Source: Sanguinoderma infundibulare
Taxonomy: Eukaryota > Basidiomycota > Agaricomycetes > Polyporales > Polyporaceae
Direction: 5' to 3'
DNA length: 64,000 nucleotides
NCBI GenBank assembly: GCA_032821775.1
Contig: JAVLRN010000001.1
Coordinates: 1-64,000, forward strand
Each line of letters opens with the position of its first letter. Positions within the stretch are counted from its first letter, which is position 1. This document shows, piece after piece, positions 1-10,788 of this stretch. Made by a program: the position numbers and the translations under genes. The notes under the pieces are model-generated. The model was given only the letters and a program-made list of their open reading frames with translations, was not told the DNA's origin and ran no database searches.

Positions 1-261
1 AATTTTCCACAGCTAGCAGCGATCAAGAGCGATGCGCATCTCGGATGGGGGGTGGAAGACGTGATTGCGGCACATCTGCCGCCACCGCGGCGTCCGGGCA
101 AACGCGTTCTCCCAGGCACCCGGATGCGGACGGCGGGGGCCAAGCGTGTCCGGGGGGAGATTGCGGAGGGGACATGCGGAGAGTGCGATCACGGGGGATC
201 TCGCGCGAACGGTGCAAATCTCCCGGATCGATCAACTGCCTCTGTACTCTTGGGGGGGAGT

Positions 262-345
262 ATAGTTGAGTCGGGGGGTACTCTCTGGGGAAGGTATAGT
301 TAGGTATGAGCTCTCTGGGGAAGGTATAGTCGAGTCGAGGGGAGT
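262..345. repeat. Short direct repeat, about 31-bp period
   Basis: The motif CTCTCTGGGGAAGGTATAGT occurs twice in a row, starting near 281 and near 311, inside a G-rich stretch that also repeats GAGTATAGT/GGTATAGT variants. The two copies are identical over 20 bases. No function is evident. Confidence 0.6.
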
Positions 346-609
346 ATTTTGCACTCGGGGATGTGTACGCTCGAGGGAGGGAGGTCAGAGCAAGGTCGAA
401 CCTGGAGCACACTTCATGTTCTCGCACGGAAATCTCTCCGCGCACACGTCAATGCATGCTACAGTACAGGTGCATTTTCTAACTGATCCCCGCCGTCTGC
501 GCTCGAGAGGAAACGCAGCACCATCCCGCGGACACCGACACCGCGCCAAGGCCACGCGCGCCAAGCTACTCTCCAAGCGAGCCGCGGCTCTCGCGTCCGC
601 TCTCTCCTT

Positions 610-656
610 CCACCACGACCACCACGACCATCACGACTACCACGACCAACACCATT
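610..656. repeat. CCACGA-type microsatellite
   Basis: This is a run of imperfect CCACGA/CCATCACGA units on the plus strand. In one frame it reads as a His-Asp repeat. Low complexity; no gene assigned. Confidence 0.55.
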
Positions 657-1694
657 TTTGCTCAGTTCTTGCGGCTCTGTGCCTGGGAGGACCTGGTCAA
701 CACTCGGACTTGGACTTGGCTTTGACGACTTGCTCACACTCACCTCGCTCGTTGTGACACACTCGCACTCGCGCTGGGATGGGGCATGAAGAGGCTTTGG
801 CGCATGAGGGGATGCGGCGCGGGACAGATGGGATCTCGAATCTGGGCGTGAGGATGGTTTGGTGGTGGAGCGGTGGCAGCCTCAGGTGGAGGCGAGGAAC
901 AGCAATTTGAGAAGTCGAAGGACCTTGGGGAATGCTCTCCGTGTCGTCCATATTCAAGAGCGCCAGCACTCGCTCTCATCTTGCTCGAACACGGCTCTAC
1001 CTGGGAGACTGGTCAGCGCTTTGTCACTTGGGACCCGCGCGCGCTTGCACCGCGCACTTCCACAGCCGAATGCAGATACGAGGGATTGGGGAGTGCACGC
1101 GGCTCACCTGACCGTAGTTGAGGAACGACTCGACCATGCTGAGTCGTCGTCAGGCCGCAAACTACTCGTTGTCGTTGTACAAGACCGGCTGGTGAGGGAG
1201 ATCTGGCCTTCTCTTCGCCAGGAGCTCATTGGAGCGCACCGAGGGCGAGTTCTTCATTAGGCATGGGCATGGCGGCGTTCGGGAGCTCGAGAGGGGCACG
1301 GTATGTCGTTCAGGTGCGCTCGCAATGGCTGCGCGTCTCGACGCGAAGAAGGTTGCATGGAACAGACGAATACTCGTCCACTGATGATTCTTGGGCGTTG
1401 ACAGGTCCGCGACTCTTGAACGTGACCTCCGCAGTATCAGGAGTGCCGGGGGTGTGCAGCGCGTCGCCAGGTGCATGGAGTCCCGCATGCTCAAACTCGG
1501 GACGTCGAGAGCCGACAGATGACTCGGGAGTATCAGGAGCGCCGGGGGTGTGAGGTGAGCGGATGAGTGTCGGTTAGAGCGTGCGCTGATGCTGATGTCC
1601 CAGTTGACAGGTACCGGAGCCTCGAATGTAGCATTGAGGAGCGCCGAGAGTCCCGAAGTCGTGTACCGAGTACGAGCAGCCAAGGTCCGTGAGT

Positions 1695-1892
1695 GTGCGA
1701 GGGTCCGGTCAGCGAGGAGACGTTCGGCATGAAGGCATTCAGCCATGGAGGAAGAAAAGGGCAGCCTCGTCCACTACGCTGTCGTGCACAGACTCAAGGA
1801 GAAGATCTCGGCAGGCGTAACCCGGAAGACATGACGGTCTATCCACGCTTGTCCGGAAGCGATGGCCGTGGATCGTGATGTGCTCGGGAGCC
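1695..1892 (+). repeat. Diverged duplicated block, copy 1
   Basis: This block starts with GTGCGAGGGTCCGGTCAG and ends at GTGATGTGCTCGGGAGCC. It matches 2485-2674 over most of its length, including GGTCCGGTCAG, CATGGAGGAAGAAAAG and ACTCAAGGAGAAGATCTCGG, at an offset of about 790 bp. A one-base length difference before the shared ATGGAGG shifts the frame between copies. This could be two copies of an unknown gene fragment or of a mobile element. Confidence 0.7.
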
Positions 1893-2484
1893 TTGGAGGT
1901 GCGTCTTCACGCTAACAAGGATATGTCAGGTCAGGATTGCGAAAGCACGATGTCAGCAACTCACTGCTTTGGAATAACGACGAGTAACGATACTGGTCGT
2001 AGATATCGTCCGCGGCCTTCCAGTCACCCTCGCCATGAGACCCATAATCTGTTTCCGAGAGAGCTTGCGGACACCGACGAGCGGAGAGATGTGGGCGAAC
2101 ACGGAGCTGGAGCTAGTGCTAGCACTGGAGCAGGAAGCGTCGCACTCCGAGGCAGGAGTTCGGAGTACTGGGAAACAGAACGTTCAGACAATTCCGAATG
2201 GGCGGTGAGCTGGTTCGAGCACGTTTGTATCCCCAAAATGACACTGCGAGTATTCTCGAACTAGAACGACTCCGAGCGAGGAGCGCACTGAGAAAACTGA
2301 TTGTCCAGCATAGACTCCGGCGACCGGACGTGGCGGACAGAAGGGACGTTGCCATCACCAGAATCTGAGTCATCTCCGCCGCCAGCGAAGGTCAATGACT
2401 GCTGAGAGACCCGAGGTTGTCTGGAGAGCCAGTACCGAGTGCGAGAGGGACCGCGGTGCCCGTACAATTCAGGTGCGCATGCGC

Positions 2485-2674
2485 GTGCGAGGGTCCGGTC
2501 AGTGAGGAGATGTCTGGCGCAAAGGCGTTCAGCATGGAGGAAGAAAAGCGCAGGATATGCCATCGCGCACAGACTCAAGGAGAAGATCTCGGCGGGCGTA
2601 GCCCGGAAGACTCGATGGGTCTATCTGGGCTTGTCCGGACGTGATTTCCGTGGGTCGTGATGCGCTCGGAAGCC
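2485..2674 (+). repeat. Diverged duplicated block, copy 2
   Basis: Partner of the block at 1695-1892. The plus strand stays open longer here: one frame reads HRLKEKISAGVARKTRW before a stop near 2658, and the corresponding frame in copy 1 stops right after KISAGVTRKT. I do not recognise the peptide. Confidence 0.7.
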
Positions 2675-3293
2675 CAGTGCGTCAAGAATCCTGGGGGTAC
2701 AGCGAGCTGCCACCCAATGCGAGAGAGGTCGCGCAAAAATGTACTCGGAATGGGTGACGTGTGCTCCAATGACAATGGGAAAAAGAGAATGCAAATGGGG
2801 ATAGAAACGGATGACCACTACCGCAGTAAGGGTCTCAGGGAACCACGAAAATGGTGTGGAGGCGAAGAGGGAGAAATGCGACTCACAGTGCGGCCGGAAA
2901 TACAACAATAGGCTTCTCGAGTCTTTCAAACAGAACGTATGTTGGCATGCTGGGCAACGAGTGACCAAGGGGCAAAGACGACACGGAGCTGTAGTGGGAA
3001 GCTAGTCGAACGGGGAAACGGGAGCGGTTGAGAGGACAGTCGTCGAGCCTCAAGCAGCCTACCCAGCCAAACCACCAGCCAAAAATCGTATGATCAACGG
3101 TACACCATGCATTAATTGGAGACGGAGCGCTCACAAACAGCCTGGACCTCGGGTGTGGTATCGGGAGCCGGAATGGAGCGCCTGAGTGCCGACCACCACG
3201 CAGATCTGATATCATACTGAGCTGTACCGCCTGCAAATATATAATCCGTCAGCAGCCTACATCACCGCCGTTACACGCAGGAGAGCTAATTGA

Positions 3294-3413
3294 GATCTCG
3301 TCGGTGTCAACAAGGACTCTTACCTCGTTCTCGATGCCCTTCCCGCAGAATCCGACTCACGCGTCAAGGCCATGGAGGTTGACAAGCACCCAACCGAGAC
3401 CTACAATTCGCCA
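3294..3413 (+). pseudogene. RPT5: Fragment of proteasome ATPase RPT5 (26S subunit 6A)
   Basis: The plus strand encodes about 40 residues that read [20 protein letters not shown] followed by [18 protein letters not shown]. This is the linker between the OB domain and AAA domain of Rpt5, one of the six ATPases of the 19S proteasome base. The expected continuation (DIGGLDKQI and the Walker A motif) is missing. After TYN the frame enters unrelated sequence, and nothing upstream matches the N-terminal coiled coil. It is therefore a truncated piece, not a gene. An intact copy must exist elsewhere because Rpt5 is essential. Identification is from family knowledge; the absence of the rest is seen directly. 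Confidence 0.8.
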
Positions 3414-3982
3414 TCGGCTGCTGATGGGCTGCGCACACTCGGACTCCGAGACCACGACCTCCTCGGCATGCTCTTCGGCCTGCCCGGACCATGTGGTAGC
3501 GGAACGACCTCGCTGCCCGGAGTCTGGATAGAATTGTGGCTTCCAGCCGGGATGTCCCTGGGCGCGATGATCGGAACTGGGGCCGGAAAGGCAGACCTGA
3601 AACACACAAATGCAACCGGGGATGGTCCAGAGCGTCAGGAGCGCCCCCACATTCAAACAGACACAAGCACAAACAACACTCACCGACTGTTCCGTCCGCG
3701 CCCATTTTCGCTTATTGCTCACCGTTTCGCGTGCCTTGATCTCCGTAGCGCGAATCTTGGCAAATTACCTATTGCACGGAATGACGTCGACCGGTCCAGT
3801 TCGTGCGAGGGGATCTGGACCCCCCGCAGAGTCGGAGCCGGTGCGTAGTCGTTGCTGCCACTCTCGCGGTGGTGCGGGCCCGCCGATTTGACCGCTCCGA
3901 TGTGGCCTGCGCGTCAGCCGTCTTCTGAACAATGCCCTCCTTACGCTTGCGCATCCCGTGGCTGATGCTGTCCAGAACCACG
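3414..3982. other. No feature seen
   Basis: Downstream of the RPT5 fragment the plus strand stays open for a while (to about 3846) but has no AAA-ATPase motif or other family resemblance. Nothing further is supported. Confidence 0.4.
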
Positions 3983-4340
3983 TCAACTGCGAGGAATCCA
4001 CTCATGCGCCCGACGCCAGTAGATCTTGTCCGAACAGCGGTCCTTGCTCGCGAAGACGGTATTGACAGGCAAAGGAGATAACGGGGGTCGGGGCTCCAAG
4101 GCGGAACGGCAATAGCGCGGATTCTCGCCCCACGTCCGCTGGTCATCCCGACTCGAGTGCTCGACAGCCGCTTTGACGTGACACATGAGACCAAGCAAGG
4201 CGCGCGGATCCTCGGGCACGGCGTTCAGGTACAGCCACTCATGATTCGAGGAGGTACGTGCGAGTACGCAACGTTGGTGAGCTCGAAAACGCGCTTGATT
4301 GTCGAAGGATCTTCGTCTACTTCCATGCCAGCAGTCTGCG
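3983..4340 (-). pseudogene. Unrecognised coding-like fragment
   Basis: On the minus strand two consecutive readings look protein-like: MEVDEDPSTIKRVFELTNVA around 4330-4270, then, in another frame, EWLYLNAVPEDPRALLGLM followed by CHVKAAVEHSSRDDQRTWGE up to 3983. The composition and regular helices look more like real coding sequence than the surrounding frames. I cannot join them through clear splice sites and do not recognise the family. It may be another decayed gene piece, like the RPT5 and eL27 remnants nearby. Confidence 0.25.
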
Positions 4341-6440
4341 TGCCGTCCTAGTGGTGGGAGCTTGAAGCGTCGATGGATGCTGGCTGAAGGGCCTCGGAAT
4401 GCAGTCGGAAAGCCAAGCCAAGCACTTGGTTGCGGGTTCGAGCCGAGTCCTAGTCGCTTGGTGTGGGGCCTCCTCGCCTCATCCGGTTGGGTGCTGCCAT
4501 CCCGAGATACGTCCAGGGCTCGTGGCCGTTATGACATGCTCTGTAAAAGATGGTGAGGGTCCTGTATGCCCATCAGAACGACCGCCGGGAGTGGAGGAGG
4601 AGCAGAAGAGGGGATGTGCTCCCGGCACCTGTTTGGCGGCGAAATCCGTCAAAATGGGATTCTCCAAAGATGGTCGGGCGACGCTCTGAACGTTACAGAG
4701 ACGTTGTGCGGGACATCCCGAGTCCGCAAAACAAGTTCACACCGCGCCCCGACACGACCTCGAGGCGGGACAACCGTCGCACTCCCGGCCGCAATGAAAT
4801 CGCACCGAAACCGCCATTTTTTGACCTCGTCGGATCGCCGCGCAAAGGCTGTGAAACATTGTGAAACGTGCTCGAGGATGAACCGCACTTGATTTCTGCT
4901 GTAACCGAGGCGTACAAAATAAGTTATGACAATTTTTCCCAGTCCCGACCTACAGAATTCAACCCTGGTCGCACACGCCGGCTCGTATCCACCTCGAATC
5001 GAGTGTCCTAGCCTCCAGAGGAACAGCCGACGTCGTGTCAATGCACGCACAGGCCGCCAGATGCGGGATGCAAGACGTCGGGATGACCTCTCAGTCGGGC
5101 GTGCCATGGATCGTCCGTTTCGGAAGCAATTTTGAAAGTGCTCCGATCGCCATAGAAGCTAGTGTGGACGGTGCGGGCATGTTCGGACGTGCGTACACGG
5201 CGGCCGAAGTCACGGTGGGGTCCGGAGCGGAAGAGAAATTGCAATTTCTGTGCAATTTCGCTTGGGGATCCGCTAGAAATTGCGCAGCGGCCGAGTCTCG
5301 GTCCGTGCCATCACGCCCTGTTCTAGGACGAGGAGAGCGGATGCGTCTGAAGCTGCTCAGGATCTTTAGCGGCTTCCAGAGCTCTGCACCGTGATCCCAA
5401 CCTCCCTCACCTGTATGCAGTCCACATGATGAGAGACTTTCTGGCGTGCGTCATCGCTCCGAGATACACGCTGGCTGGACGTCCACTCCCTGTTTCACGT
5501 GTTAGCATCCTGTAATGCGATGATCGAACCACACGAGTATCTTATGAGAATATAGGCACCATCGCGTATTCCCTCGGGTGGGGGTGGACTCGGCACTCAG
5601 TCTCGAACGCCGTCGGACCATCTCTGAATCCGAAACGTCGAGCGCGGTGAAAGGATTGGCGGAACGTGAATTGCACTATGAATGGTGGAAAATCAATATT
5701 GATACGTGCACTGACATTCCCGCCACCCCGACAGTCGAGGGCCGCGGCCGACGGCAAACGCACCATATACCCACATGCTCCGCGTCCTGTTCGAGAGCGA
5801 GGCGCTCCTAGACAAAGTGTTTCGAGGCTGACGATCGAGGTCCCATGGCACCAGCTCTCCAGAACCAGAACCGGCCGGACGCTCGACCCGCTTCGTCTCC
5901 CGCCCCGCCTGCTCGCCCTCCAAGTCCCCAAACACATCTGTTAGCAAGCATGCCTCCGTTGCTTGTGCTCGGGTCGCGCTCGTTCTCCGAAGGGTTGGGT
6001 GGTTGGACCGGCGGGCGGAATGGGAGACGGATGGGCTCGGTTGCGGGAAGCGATCTTGATCGGCGCCCGGTGTGCGGCCAGACGGTCTTGAGTCTCGGCA
6101 CGGACGCGTCCTCTTCACACCCGTTATGAGCCATCAGAGGTGTGCCTGCGGTCCGTGCACGATGGCGCTAGAAGGAGGGCATAAAAGTTGGGGAAGGAGC
6201 GGTGGGGACGGGCTCAACGTCCTGTCCCTGTCCGCTCTCTGCACTCGTGCTCACCGCGCAACCTGAACCGACGTCGATCCCGCCATTCTCCACGTTTCCC
6301 GCCGCTCTCCACATCTCCCGGCACTCGTCTCGATGTCCGAACGGCGGTAGGCCGGAGCTCAAGTTTTCTGCAAGTGCACGGTGAGTAACGGCCTGAACTG
6401 TCAGTATCGGATGAATACTGACCGAGCGTCGAGGAGGACA
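4341..6440. other. No gene seen
   Basis: About 2.1 kb without a recognisable gene. Overlapping open frames on both strands have arginine/serine-rich composition typical of chance frames in GC-rich DNA. A TATA-like CATAAAAG occurs at 6180 on the plus strand but no gene follows it. Confidence 0.45.
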
Positions 6441-6702
6441 GACGTTGATGAAGGGCTTGACCTTGCTGCGCTTGGCGACCTTGTTCGCATCGCTCGATGG
6501 GGGTAGCACTGGATGCCGGCGACGACCGCGTGTGGGTAGGGCCGCCCCTTGGTGCGCTCGTCGAGCTGCTTGATGACGACGACCTTGAGTGGGAGGAATG
6601 AGGTGAGCATCCACCCGCTCTGACCGCACGTCCTGTTAGCACTCACCTGACGATGCATACCGCCTGCCGATCTTGCCCGACGCGCGCCATCTGATTCGCC
6701 AT
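6441..6702 (-). pseudogene. RPL27: Fragment of ribosomal protein eL27 (60S L27)
   Basis: The minus strand reads KVVVIKQLDERTKGRPYPHA followed by VVAGIQCYP, then after a frame change DANKVAKRSKVKPFINV. These are consecutive segments of eL27, a large-subunit ribosomal protein. The residues expected between GIQCYP and NKVAKRSK are shortened and the frame shifts there. The C-terminal half (NYNHLMPTRY onward) is missing. A possible first exon starts at ATG 6702 with a degraded GK..GRRYA stretch, followed by a GTGAGT donor and an acceptor before GTCGTCGTC. The traces of an intron suggest a DNA-level copy, not a processed one. It cannot make a full eL27. Confidence 0.75.
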
Positions 6703-7105
6703 GTTCTCCCGTCCCTTCTCCCGAGGTCGGAATGGCTGCAGGCCGGAGGCGAGAATGGCTGCAGGTTTGATGGTGAGACGGGACGCATCCGACGAGTGCT
6801 TACCGTGTAGTGACAACTGACGGTGGCCTTGGTTGTAGGTCAGTCGAGAACATCGAGTACTTTGGGCAAGCAGGTTAGTGCATATCTGTGAGCATATTCG
6901 CTGTGTGTGTTGCTTACCCGCTTATGCAGAAGGGGCGGCGCTTGGGTATGACATAGTGCGCAAGGGGAGTCGATGGTACATAAGCACGGATGTGTCGATG
7001 ACCGAGTGCGCTGCTTATGCGTTCGCACAAACGGCCCGCACGCTTGGGTGGTGCGCGGAGGTGTTCGAAGTCAGCGCGAAGGTGAACGTGTCGAACGGCG
7101 GGTTC
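6703..7105. other. Spacer between two gene fragments
   Basis: About 400 bp. It contains GAATGGCTGCAGG twice about 26 bp apart (near 6730-6765). No gene is seen. Confidence 0.4.
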
Positions 7106-7741
7106 TTATCGAACTCGAGCACCAGACTGCCGGCTGCCCTCCCTGAGGACGCGGCGGAGGATTTTCCCGCTCGGGCTGTTGGGTATCGCATCAATGAATT
7201 CGATGCCGCCTTCCAACCGCTTGTGGTTCGCCGCCGCAGATGCGACCGTCTAGTTCGCGCAGCAGAGCCAAAACCGTGAGGAAACCGAACCCGTAGCTTC
7301 GGGCACACGGACACGCGACTCACCGGGTAGAGCTTGACCTTGATGTCCTTTGGAAGATTTTTGTCCTTGTTGACCGCAGCAGCGATCTCTGGCTTGAGCA
7401 CCACGTATGCGCGCGGAAGCTCCCCGGAGTACTCGTCGGGGACGCCGATGACCGGCGCGTCCACCGCATCCGCGTTGCTCAGCAAGTATCCTTTGATTTT
7501 GGATGGGGCGGCCTGCAAGCCCTTCACCTTGATGAGCTCTGAGCCCTGTGCAACGACAATGACAGCGTGTCAGAGGGTGAACCACTGCAAGAGAGAGAGG
7601 CGCAGTTGCGTACCTTGATACGGTCCGTGATAAAGATGTTGCCGTCCGCGTCGAACTTGACTTGACTGCGCAGAGCATGAGCTCCAAGTCCGGCAGAACA
7701 AAGACCATGACCCAGCCCTGCTCGTTATCGAAGGTCTCTTC
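7106..7741 (-). pseudogene. C-terminal fragment of an AMP-dependent acyl-CoA / 4-coumarate-CoA ligase
   Basis: Three exons on the minus strand splice cleanly: 7661-7614, 7545-7324 and 7249-7106. They encode VKFDADGNIFITDRIK, then ELIKVKGLQAAPSKIKGYLL with DAPVIGVPDEYSGELPRAYV, then GGIEFIDAIPNSPSGKILRR and a stop at 7106. This is the C-terminal subdomain of ANL-superfamily adenylating enzymes, including the conserved lysine of the SGKILRR motif. Just upstream, EETFDNEQGWV continues the family sequence but is out of frame. The whole N-terminal 400-odd residues (AMP-binding motifs) are absent because SSZ1 DNA begins at about 7.8 kb on the other strand. The end, ARVR, is not a peroxisomal signal. 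This is a truncated gene; which acyl substrate the parent used cannot be told. Confidence 0.8.
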
Positions 7742-7875
7742 ACTCCTCGTCGCCGTTAGAAATGGGCGTCTATCTGATCATCTATCTAATCAGAAACTTG
7801 GTTGATCGAGGTCGCTCGCTCGCATCGCCCTTCCCCCTCCCCTCGCACCCTCTACTTACCTCCTGTTTGACCACA

Positions 7876-10590
7876 ATGGCGCTGCCAAACGGCACGGCGG
7901 AAGCGCCCATTGAAATCTCTTCAGTCCCCGCCGTCGTCGGTATCAACTTGGCAACTCCTACGCCTCCATCTCCGTCCTCACAAAGGTTCGTGCCCACAAC
8001 GACCGGCTTCCGACCTCGACTCAACGATCGCATAGGAGGGAGCCGCGGACTGCATCGCCAATGAGGATGGAGAACGCCAGATTGCATGTGCTATCGCGTT
8101 CCACGGGGAAGAGTTGGTGAGTGCCATGTCTATCTTGACGGAATGGAGCGGGTTCTCGCAGAACCCCTCATCTTTTCCACCTCGGTCCCAGCATGATGGA
8201 AGTGGTGCGAACGCATAACGGCCTTGTTCACCTTGTGAACTGCCTTGCGAGACCGGCGTGCAGTCCGCATCCATGTCTATTTGGGAGACCGAGAATGAGA
8301 GACCGAGATAGTGCGAGAGAGAGACAGTGACCAAAGAGTCGATACGATGTGGCAAGATTGTGGCGAGAGGTGTCGAAGTGTTAGACACTGGGCAAGGCCA
8401 CATTGGTGCCTAACACTTCAGCTTCTCGCCACATCGCCCCATCTTCCACTTCGACACCACCTTCTCCCACCATCGCCTTCGACGCTCCCTTCAGCATGGT
8501 CGACGACGACGACAAGTGCCTCGACTGGTGCGATAAAGATGACGACGAGCAGTAGCCCTGTCCCCCACCAACCTACGACTACTCCCCACGACAATCAGCC
8601 TATCCTGGTGCCCTCTCCCTGTCCTTGCCTGCTCAGGCCAACCCATTTGACCTCTGTTGTCATTTAGTCACAGTCTTGTTACCTTTACCACACATTTTAG
8701 AACACGAGAATCGGCGAGCGGGCGGTTTCCAGGCGCGATCGCGACGCGTGGACTCACCGCTCAATTTTTTTCTTCCATCCGGAGTGTCTATTTGCTCACA
8801 TTTCATGCACCTCTAGTACATTGGTAACCAAGCCAAGCACCAACTAGTCAAGAACTCCCAAAACACCATCACTGGCTTCCGCAACCTCCTCGGCAAGAAG
8901 TGTGTGCTCGGCCTACTCCATCCAACCTATATATTGACTTGATGCTAGGTTCTCGGAGATTCCTGCCAACACCCTCTCCGTCTCAGCACCCGTCATCCAG
9001 CACCCCGAACTCGCGGATGAACCCGCCTACAAGGTCAAGGTGCTCCAGGCGGCCCCCTCTCCTCTTCCCCGCTCTGCAGCGCAGACCCCCGCCGCATCGG
9101 CCTCCGCAACCCCGCGATCGGAACCGGTCCAGGCGGAGCGCATCCTGACCGTCCCTGAGGTCACGACCATCTTCCTCAAATCGCTCATCAAGTCCGCCGA
9201 GGACTTCCTCGGCAAAAACGTCCAAGGCGCGGTCATCACCGTCCCCGGCTGGTTCGAGCAAGCCCAGAAGGACGCGCTCGACAAGGCCGCGACCGACGCC
9301 GGCATCGCCGTCCTCCAGCTGCTCGAAGAGGCCGGTGCGGCCGCCGTCGCCACCACCACGACTGGCCCACAATCCGAGGGCCTCAGCCTCAGCGCGGACC
9401 GCACGCAGCTGCTTGTCGACCTCGGCGCGTCCGCGCTCTCGCTCTCGCTCCTCTCCATCCGCGACGGCCTCGCGCACTCGCTCGCCACGCTCTCGGACCA
9501 CACCGTCGGCGGCGACGCGATCGACGACCGGCTGATCAAGCACTTTGCAAAGGAGTTCACCAAGAAGACCAAGACGCCGCTCGCGGTGTGCCCCGCGACG
9601 GACGCGCAGGACAAGCGCGCCGAGGCCAAGCTCCGGCTCGCGCTCGAGCACACCAAGCGGACGATCTCGGCGTCGCCCGGCGCGGCGACGTGCTCCGTCG
9701 AGTCGCTCAAGGACGGCATCGACTTCACCGGCACGATCACGCGCATGCGGTTCGACATGGAGGTCCGCGCGGTGTACGACCGCGTGTACGACAAAGTGCG
9801 GGAGCTCGTGGCCGCCGCGGGGCTCGACCTGCACGACGTGGACGAGATCGTGTACATCGGCGGGTCAGCGAGCCTGCCCGGGCTTGATGAGACGCTCGCG
9901 GAGGGGTTCGCCGAGAGGGTCGTGACGCCGTTCGGGCAGGGCACGGTCGTCGGGGGCGGGATCGGCGACCCGACGACGATCCTCGCGCGCGGGTGCGCGA
10001 TCCAGGCGCGGATCCTCGCGCAGCTCGCGGAGGGCACGGAGGAGGAGCGCGAGGTCAAGGCGTCGTTCACGCACGGGCACCAGTACACGCAGGCGAAGGT
10101 GTCGTCCAAGACCGTTGGCTTCCTCTTCCCCGAGGAGGGCGCAGAGGGTGCACTGGGCGGGCAGTGGATCCCTGCTGTGCTGAGGGAGACCCCCGTCCCG
10201 GCGCGCCGCATCGTCGCGTTCGACGTCGACGTCGGTGAGGGCGATGGCGAGAAGAGGGTCGGGTTCGAGGTGTGGGAGGCGAAGGAGGGCGTGAAGGTTG
10301 AGAAGGTGAAGCTGCCGAAGGTTGAGGACGCGGAACCTGTAGAAGGCGAGGAGGAGGAGGAGGAGGAGGAGGAAGAGGAGGAGGTGAAGGAGCAGACGAT
10401 CGAGAAGGAGAACCTCCTCGCGTCCGTCTCGTTCACCGCCACGCGCGCGACGAAGAAGGGCGGTCGATGGACTACACGACTAGAGGTAACCACGATTGTC
10501 GGCGAGGATGGCGCGCTGGAGATCAGTGCGGTCGAGGTTGGCGCGTCGGGGAGGGGCGAAAAGACCGTAGTGACGGTCGCTGCAGCTTGA
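7876..10590 (+). CDS. SSZ1: Ribosome-associated Hsp70 SSZ1 (RAC subunit), with one apparent frameshift
   Basis: This is an atypical Hsp70 that pairs with zuotin in the ribosome-associated complex and helps fold nascent chains in the cytosol. Exons: 7876-7985, 8036-8116, 8817-8899, 8949-10590. ATG 7876 begins MALPNGTAEAPIEISSV. Supporting segments: IANEDGERQIACAIAFHGEE, TITGFRNLLGKKF, VITVPGWFEQAQ, DEIVYIGGSASLPGLDETL and GCAIQARILAQLAEG. The predicted length is about 638 residues, longer than yeast Ssz1 (538), with an alanine/proline-rich insert near 8.9-9.1 kb and a Glu tract at 10347-10383. Oddities: exon 1 has one base too few. Near 7949 the sequence reads AACTTGGCAACTCC where the Hsp70 phosphate-loop (GINFGNSYAS) needs one more base. 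Intron 2 is 700 nt. The next gene starts about 200 bp downstream on the same strand. Confidence 0.9.
8359..8433. repeat. Imperfect inverted repeat inside SSZ1 intron 2
   Basis: The left arm 8359-8388 (TGTGGCGAGAGG...GAAGTGTTAGACAC) and right arm 8405-8433 (GGTGCCTAACACTTC...TCTCGCCACA) are near-complementary over about 29 bases, with a 16-base loop. It could fold as a hairpin in the pre-mRNA or be the remains of a small inverted-repeat element that enlarged the intron. Confidence 0.7.
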
Positions 10591-10788
10591 GGTTCTTGTT
10601 CTGTTGTACGCCGCGATTGACGATATACATATGGCTCTGCGTCGGTTGAAAGTGTCTCAAGCGCCAGGCTCACGCGCAGAACATCACGGGGGACAGAAAG
10701 CGCAAATATGGCGCAATGGGCAGTCAAGGCACGCCGCGGCCATTTCCCACTGCAGCTTCTTGTTTCTTGCCGTGCATCAGTCAGCACA

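Larger units (their letters stand above)
1..3293. other. Gene-poor left edge
   Basis: I find no confident gene here. Open frames exist on both strands but none resembles a known family, and none can be extended through plausible splice sites. The stretch holds a short direct repeat near 279-330, a CCACGA-type microsatellite near 612-655 and a diverged duplicated block (1695-1892 and 2485-2674). One short plus-strand reading near 2240-2367, rich in Leu, Arg and Glu, could be a coding remnant, but I cannot name it. Confidence 0.5.

Noticed and set aside
4400..4460. Possible tRNA near a GGGTTCGAGCC motif
   Set aside because: No acceptor stem, D arm or anticodon arm could be folded around it.
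7762..7875. Upstream ATG extending SSZ1 by 38 residues
   Set aside because: The extension (MGVYLIIYLIRN...) has no family counterpart; ATG 7876 gives the expected short N-terminus.
9027..10787. 586-residue open frame on the minus strand opposite SSZ1
   Set aside because: It is the mirror of a GC-rich coding exon, is extremely Ser-rich, and has no family similarity; the plus strand encodes a clear Hsp70.
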